Positions 5,117 to 8,555 of a stretch of DNA of 8,555 nucleotides are shown here, in pieces. Position 1 is the first letter of the stretch. Each line of letters starts with the position of its first letter. The notes under the pieces are model-generated. The model was not told the DNA's origin. It saw nothing but the letters and a program-made list of their open reading frames with translations, and searched no databases. The position numbers and the translations under genes were made by a program. The stretch is from an uncultured Collinsella sp. (GTDB taxonomy: Bacteria; Actinomycetota; Coriobacteriia; Coriobacteriales; Coriobacteriaceae), in contig URIK01000082.1 in assembly GCA_900547855.1 (NCBI GenBank), positions 1 to 8,555 of the forward strand, given 5' to 3'.

Positions 5117-7201
5117 ATGGATACTACCGACAGCGCCTATGGCGACAAACTCATCCGTCTTGACACGTTCGACACCGCCGTGGCGGTCGACCCCAGTGTC
5201 GAGGATGATGCCAAGCGCCGGTTTATGACGCTTATTCTTCAAACGGTGCACCGCGACGACGGCAATATCGGACACGTGCTTCGCGCGACCAACACAAGCG
5301 GCGAGGTCTTTGCCGTCAAGCTGCTCAAGGACAACGCCATCCTTTCCGGCCAAGCCCCCGATCGCTCCGCCGAGCAAGCAGCTGCGCATCTGGCTAACAC
5401 CGCCGCGCTGTTCGAGGAGTACCGTCATCTGTGCACCGTCTCGCACCTGCGCGGATTTCCGCGCGTCTATGGCTATGGATCGTGCGAGGATGACCCGCTC
5501 ATCCTCATGGAGTGGGTCGAGGGCACCTCGCTCAAGCAGGCGCTGCCCTTGCTTCCGCACGATGTCTCGGGCGGGCTAACCACCCAGATGGTGGCCGCCG
5601 TTGGAAACGCCGTGCTTCGCGCACTCCTGATGACCCAGGGGCTCGTGAATCCGGTCGTCCATCGCGACCTGTCGCCCGCCAATATCATGTTCCGTACCAC
5701 CAGCCGAACGCTCGAGCAGCAGATTGCCGATTGCTCCTTTGACCCCTGCCTCATCGACATGGGCTCCGCGACCATGGCCCTCGGCGACGACACGATCACC
5801 CGGCGCGCCGACATCTGGCGCTTTGCCACGCCCGCATACGCCGCGCCCGAGATGCTCACGCAGGATATCGAAGGCATCGCGGCCCTTCGCCGCTCGCCCG
5901 CCATCGACGTCTATGCTCTATCGAGCATTCTGTACCAGCTCTATAGCGGTCGCAAACCGTTCGATGTCGAGTCGACGGGTGCCGCGGCAACCGGCTCGTT
6001 CTACCTCATAAAGACCAAGACCAAGCCGGCACCGCTCGAGCCGCGATGCGATGACGACGACGCACTCGTCCAGATCATCATGAAAGGCATCTCAGTCGAG
6101 CAGTGCGATCGTCCTACCGAGCAGCAGATGCTCGAGGTGCTCTCGGCATACCTCACCGATGCCGAATCCGAGGGCCGCGAAGGTGCAGGAGACGAGGCCG
6201 CGATTGATATCGATTCTGGCACGCACCTTAAGGTCGACGTCGCCGGCGAGCGCGCACGAGAGATCCTGAATCAGGCCCACCACGATGCCATGACCCGCCG
6301 CCGCTTTATTATCGGCGGCGCTATCGCAGCCGTTGCGGGGCTCAGCGTTATCGGGGCGGCAACCCATGGCTTTGGCATCCCCGACTACCTTGACGGCATC
6401 CGCGGTTCACTTGACGACTACACCTGGGATCAGCTGCAGGAGATTTCGCTCAAGATTAAGGCCGCCGAGACCCGTAGCGAGGCACGCGAGATTGCCAAGC
6501 GCTATCACCTGCTAGATGCCGATGGGCATATCCCCTATCCGTGTACCAAGCGTGTCACGCTCACCAACGGGCTGCAGGTTGGCGCGCAGCTTGTGGGCAT
6601 CCGCCACGATGAGCTTCTGGACGGGACGGGCAAGGCCGGACTGACGTTTATGTTCGACGCGGGTATTGCCGAGCGCAACGCTGCGGCTGAACCGCCGAGC
6701 GCCGGCTGGGCAGATTGCGAGCTGCGGGAATGGCTCAACGGCGACGGCCTTAAGCTGCTGCCCAACGAGTTGCGCGCACTCATTAAAGGGGTCAAGAAGG
6801 TCTCGAACAATGTGGGCGCCGCCAACAGCGCATCGTGCCTGAGCGAGTTGCCCGCAACCCTTTGGCTGCCCGCCATGGTCGAGCTGTGCGGTACGCAACC
6901 GCCCGATTCGTTTACCGAGGACTATCACTACCTGGCAGACATCTACAACGGCGAGGGCAAGGAGTATCAGCTCTTCCGCGAGCTCAAGGTAAGCCCGTAT
7001 TCCACGAACGAGACGATGGTCCGCCAGTGGAAGGGCAAGGACACCTGCTGGTGGGAGCGCACGGTGAGCCCCGACACATCGGAGAGCGAAGGCACGCTCT
7101 ATATGAATCGCGTGGGGCACGACGGCGACGTCTTTACGTACGCAACGCCTGCGGACAAGCCAAACAAGCTAACCTGTGTGATCCCCGGATTTTGCATCTA
7201 G
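5117..7201 (+). CDS. Transmembrane Ser/Thr protein kinase with DUF6273-like ectodomain
   Basis: A 694-residue Hanks-type kinase. The kinase domain (about 45-346) has the ATP-anchoring lysine in FAVK (K68), catalytic loop HRDLSPAN (D184, N189), metal-binding aspartate in a DMG variant of DFG (D214), APE (243-245) and the helix-F aspartate (D264). The glycine-rich loop is degenerate (around G49 and G52). A linker leads to TRRRFII (393-399) and a hydrophobic segment (about 398-418) that forms one membrane helix. The part after it (about 425-694) would then be extracellular. It resembles DUF6273 domains: W531 followed by LREWLN (536-541), LWLP (582-585), CWWERT (644-649) and a C-terminal strand-rich end. 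The likely design is an outside sensor controlling an inside kinase, as in PknB-type receptors but without PASTA repeats. The TRRRF motif before the helix resembles a twin-arginine signal. The ATG at 5117 has AAAGGAA about 5 bases upstream. It lies downstream of the FHA gene on the same strand. Confidence 0.9.
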   Translation: MDTTDSAYGDKLIRLDTFDTAVAVDPSVEDDAKRRFMTLILQTVHRDDGNIGHVLRATNTSGEVFAVKLLKDNAILSGQAPDRSAEQAAAHLANTAALFEEYRHLCTVSHLRGFPRVYGYGSCEDDPLILMEWVEGTSLKQALPLLPHDVSGGLTTQMVAAVGNAVLRALLMTQGLVNPVVHRDLSPANIMFRTTSRTLEQQIADCSFDPCLIDMGSATMALGDDTITRRADIWRFATPAYAAPEMLTQDIEGIAALRRSPAIDVYALSSILYQLYSGRKPFDVESTGAAATGSFYLIKTKTKPAPLEPRCDDDDALVQIIMKGISVEQCDRPTEQQMLEVLSAYLTDAESEGREGAGDEAAIDIDSGTHLKVDVAGERAREILNQAHHDAMTRRRFIIGGAIAAVAGLSVIGAATHGFGIPDYLDGIRGSLDDYTWDQLQEISLKIKAAETRSEAREIAKRYHLLDADGHIPYPCTKRVTLTNGLQVGAQLVGIRHDELLDGTGKAGLTFMFDAGIAERNAAAEPPSAGWADCELREWLNGDGLKLLPNELRALIKGVKKVSNNVGAANSASCLSELPATLWLPAMVELCGTQPPDSFTEDYHYLADIYNGEGKEYQLFRELKVSPYSTNETMVRQWKGKDTCWWERTVSPDTSESEGTLYMNRVGHDGDVFTYATPADKPNKLTCVIPGFCI

Positions 7202-7213
7202 GCGGCGGACGTC

Positions 7214-7241
7214 TTGCCGTGACGGGACCCCTCCCCGGCAA
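7214..7241 (+). terminator. Possible weak terminator after the kinase gene
   Basis: TTGCCG (7214-7219) and CGGCAA (7236-7241) are perfect reverse complements, with GGG (7224-7226) and CCC (7233-7235) able to pair inside. The following bases TTGTCT are only modestly T-rich. The hairpin starts 13 bases after the stop codon and directly abuts the repeat array, whose hairpins may also contribute to ending transcription. Confidence 0.35.
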
Positions 7242-7242
7242 T

Positions 7243-7623
7243 TGTCTCGATCTGTAACAGTTAGAACCCAAAAACCGGTCTAGATGTTATAGATCGAGAC
7301 AAAACCACAGCTCCGCAAGACAATATCTCAATCTGTAACAGTAAGGGGTTAAAAACCTCTCTAGATGTTACAGATCAAGACATTTGAGTTGCCCCCGGGC
7401 AGTCTGTCTCAATCTGTAACAGTTAGAGGTTATATTTCCCGCCAGATGTTACAGATTGAGACATTGAGTTTCCTGCCAACTGTTTGTCTTGATCTATAAC
7501 AAATACTCGGTAAAACGGGGTCTAGTTGTTACAGATCAAGATGTTAGTTTTCGGCCGAAATGTTTGTCTAAATCTGTAACAGCTATGGTTGAAAAACCGG
7601 TCCAGACGTTACAGATTGAGATG
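7243..7623. repeat. Palindromic repeat array, right flank (5 units)
   Basis: Five 59-bp units lie at 7243-7301, 7324-7382, 7405-7463, 7485-7543 and 7565-7623, with start-to-start periods of 81, 81, 80 and 80 bp. Each has 17-bp inverted arms around TGTCTCRATCTGTAACA and a 25-bp centre; spacers of 21-22 bp differ from one another. The third unit is perfectly palindromic in its arms (17/17). The other units have 13 to 16 matching arm positions. Centres often end in TCTAGA or CCAGA and several fold around A-rich loops, for example GGTT-GAAA-AACC in the fifth unit. The last two units end in GATG instead of GACA. The array fills the gap between the kinase gene and the copper ATPase promoter. No cas gene or transposase is near. 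Confidence 0.95.
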
Positions 7624-7695
7624 TTTGGCAGAGACGGCCACCTATTGAGCAGCCACCCTCGTCTGTAATGAAAAGTCATACATTCCAACTATTAC

Positions 7696-7726
7696 TAGAC
7701 ACCCCCAGGGGGTATGGGTGTATAGT
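7696..7726 (+). promoter_or_regulatory. Copper ATPase promoter with CsoR-like operator
   Basis: TAGACA (7696-7701) and TATAGT (7721-7726) form a -35/-10 pair with a 19-bp spacer. Within it lies the dyad ACCCCC-A-GGGGGT (7701-7713), continuing as GGGGGTATGGG. This pattern matches the G-tract operators of the Cu(I)-sensing repressor CsoR, which controls copper efflux genes in Gram-positive bacteria. The long spacer would also suit a MerR-type regulator such as CueR, but the C/G-tract dyad favours CsoR. The regulator gene is not in this window. Confidence 0.7.
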
Positions 7727-7773
7727 ATCGGCAGGTTAACAATTTCAACACCGAACCACAGAAAGGAGAAGCC

Positions 7774-8555
7774 ATGGCTCAAGATAAGTTCGACGTAGGC
7801 GGCATGACATGCGCCGCCTGCCAGGCGCACGTGGACCGTGCCGTAAGCAAACTCGACGGCGTCCAAAACGTCGCGGTCAACCTGCTCGCCGGTTCCATGA
7901 TGGTCGACTATGACCCCGCGCAGGTCTCCCCCGACGATATCTGCACCGCCGTCGACCGTGCCGGCTACTCGGCCTCGCCCGTCGATGCGGGCACCGGTGC
8001 CGCCGGCTCAAACGGCAGCACGCAAGCCAGGTCTGGCGTCACCCATATGGAGTCGCCGACCAAAAAGTTGGAGGCCGCCGCCTCTGCCATGCGCACCCGC
8101 CTCATCATCTCGATCGTATTCCTCATCCCACTGTTCTACATAGGCATGGGGCACATGCTCGGCTGGCCGCTGCCCGGCATTTTCACCGACCATACCCATA
8201 GCATGACGCTCGCCCTCACCGAGCTCGTCCTGCTCATCCCCATCGTCTATGTCAACGACGCGTACTTTATCAATGGGTTTAAATCGCTCGCGCACGGCGC
8301 GCCCACCATGGACGCCCTTATTGCCGTGGGCGCGACCGCTTCCGTCGCCTGGTCGCTCTACGCCATGTTCATCATGGCCGACCAGCTAGCCGCGGGTCAG
8401 GTCCACGAGGCCATGATGACGAGCATGGACAACCTGTATTTTGAGAGCGCAGGTACGATCTTATCGCTCGTCACCGTGGGCAAATACCTCGAGACGCGCA
8501 GCAAGTCCAAAACCGGCGGCGCTATCGAGGCGCTCATCGACTTGGCACCCAAGAC
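7774..8555 (+). CDS. copA: Copper-translocating P1B-type ATPase, N-terminal part
   Basis: The frame opens at ATG 7774, with GAAAGGAGAA (7761-7770) just upstream as ribosome site, and runs open for 260 codons off the window end. An N-terminal heavy-metal-associated domain (about 1-68) has GMTCAAC with metal-binding C13 and C16. A glycine/serine-rich linker (70-95) follows, then four membrane helices at about 108-128, 145-166, 179-201 and 223-239, including GAPTMDALIAVG (175-186), a signature of the copper ATPase membrane region. Helix four is followed by GKYLETRSKSKTGGAIEAL, matching the start of the actuator domain. The CPC metal site and the DKTG phosphorylation site lie beyond the window. 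The protein exports Cu(I) from the cytoplasm using ATP. The CsoR-like operator upstream agrees with copper induction. Silver transport is possible as a side activity. Confidence 0.93.
   Translation, partial: MAQDKFDVGGMTCAACQAHVDRAVSKLDGVQNVAVNLLAGSMMVDYDPAQVSPDDICTAVDRAGYSASPVDAGTGAAGSNGSTQARSGVTHMESPTKKLEAAASAMRTRLIISIVFLIPLFYIGMGHMLGWPLPGIFTDHTHSMTLALTELVLLIPIVYVNDAYFINGFKSLAHGAPTMDALIAVGATASVAWSLYAMFIMADQLAAGQVHEAMMTSMDNLYFESAGTILSLVTVGKYLETRSKSKTGGAIEALIDLAPK

Noticed and set aside
6290..7201. Internal start giving a separately secreted DUF6273 protein from M392 of the kinase
   Set aside because: The ATG is in frame just before TRRRF, but no Shine-Dalgarno precedes it, so it is only a speculative alternative.
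7243..7623. CRISPR array
   Set aside because: Repeats alternate in orientation, arms are only 17 bp and degenerate, and spacing alternates 25 and 21-22 bp. No cas genes are seen.

Overview
The window is GC-rich bacterial DNA with AT-richer intergenic gaps. It looks like a gut actinobacterium of the class Coriobacteriia, probably Collinsella or a close relative. This rests on codon style, the flavodoxin/ferredoxin-type protein and the kinase with a DUF6273-like ectodomain; it is inference, not a database match. Bases 1-32 are not biological: they match the Illumina Nextera (Tn5) read-1 adapter, so the contig end is an untrimmed library artefact and genomic sequence begins at base 33.

Layout. 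33-514 (minus): 5' part of a flavodoxin-fold, probably EFR1-type ferredoxin gene, cut by the contig end. 515-1068: a 550-base non-coding gap with a palindrome, a direct-repeat pair and a 235-bp segment bounded by inverted motifs. 1069-1101: strong intrinsic terminator of the next gene. 1136-3394 (minus): DEAD-box RNA helicase with a roughly 300-residue RG-rich basic tail. 3395-3982: divergent intergenic region holding two copies of a 59-bp palindromic unit. 3983-4945 (plus): protein with a C-terminal FHA domain. 4946-5116: structured intercistronic gap. 5117-7201 (plus): transmembrane Ser/Thr protein kinase with a DUF6273-like ectodomain. 7243-7623: five more copies of the palindromic unit at an 80-81 bp period. 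7696-7726: promoter with a CsoR-like copper operator. 7774-8555 (plus): N-terminal 260 residues of a CopA-type copper P-type ATPase, cut by the window end.

How the parts may work together. The FHA protein (phosphothreonine reader) and the kinase (phosphothreonine writer) form an evident signalling pair. The kinase probably senses something outside the membrane through its C-terminal domain. The pair is bracketed by arrays of the same unusual repeat: 17-bp arms related to TGTCTCRATCTGTAACA, in alternating orientation, 25 bp apart within a unit and 21-22 bp apart between units. This regular array around a kinase/FHA cassette is the most interesting signal here. Its function (protein-binding array, RNA hairpins, or boundary of a mobile cassette) cannot be settled from sequence alone. 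The copper ATPase and helicase look like ordinary chromosomal neighbours.
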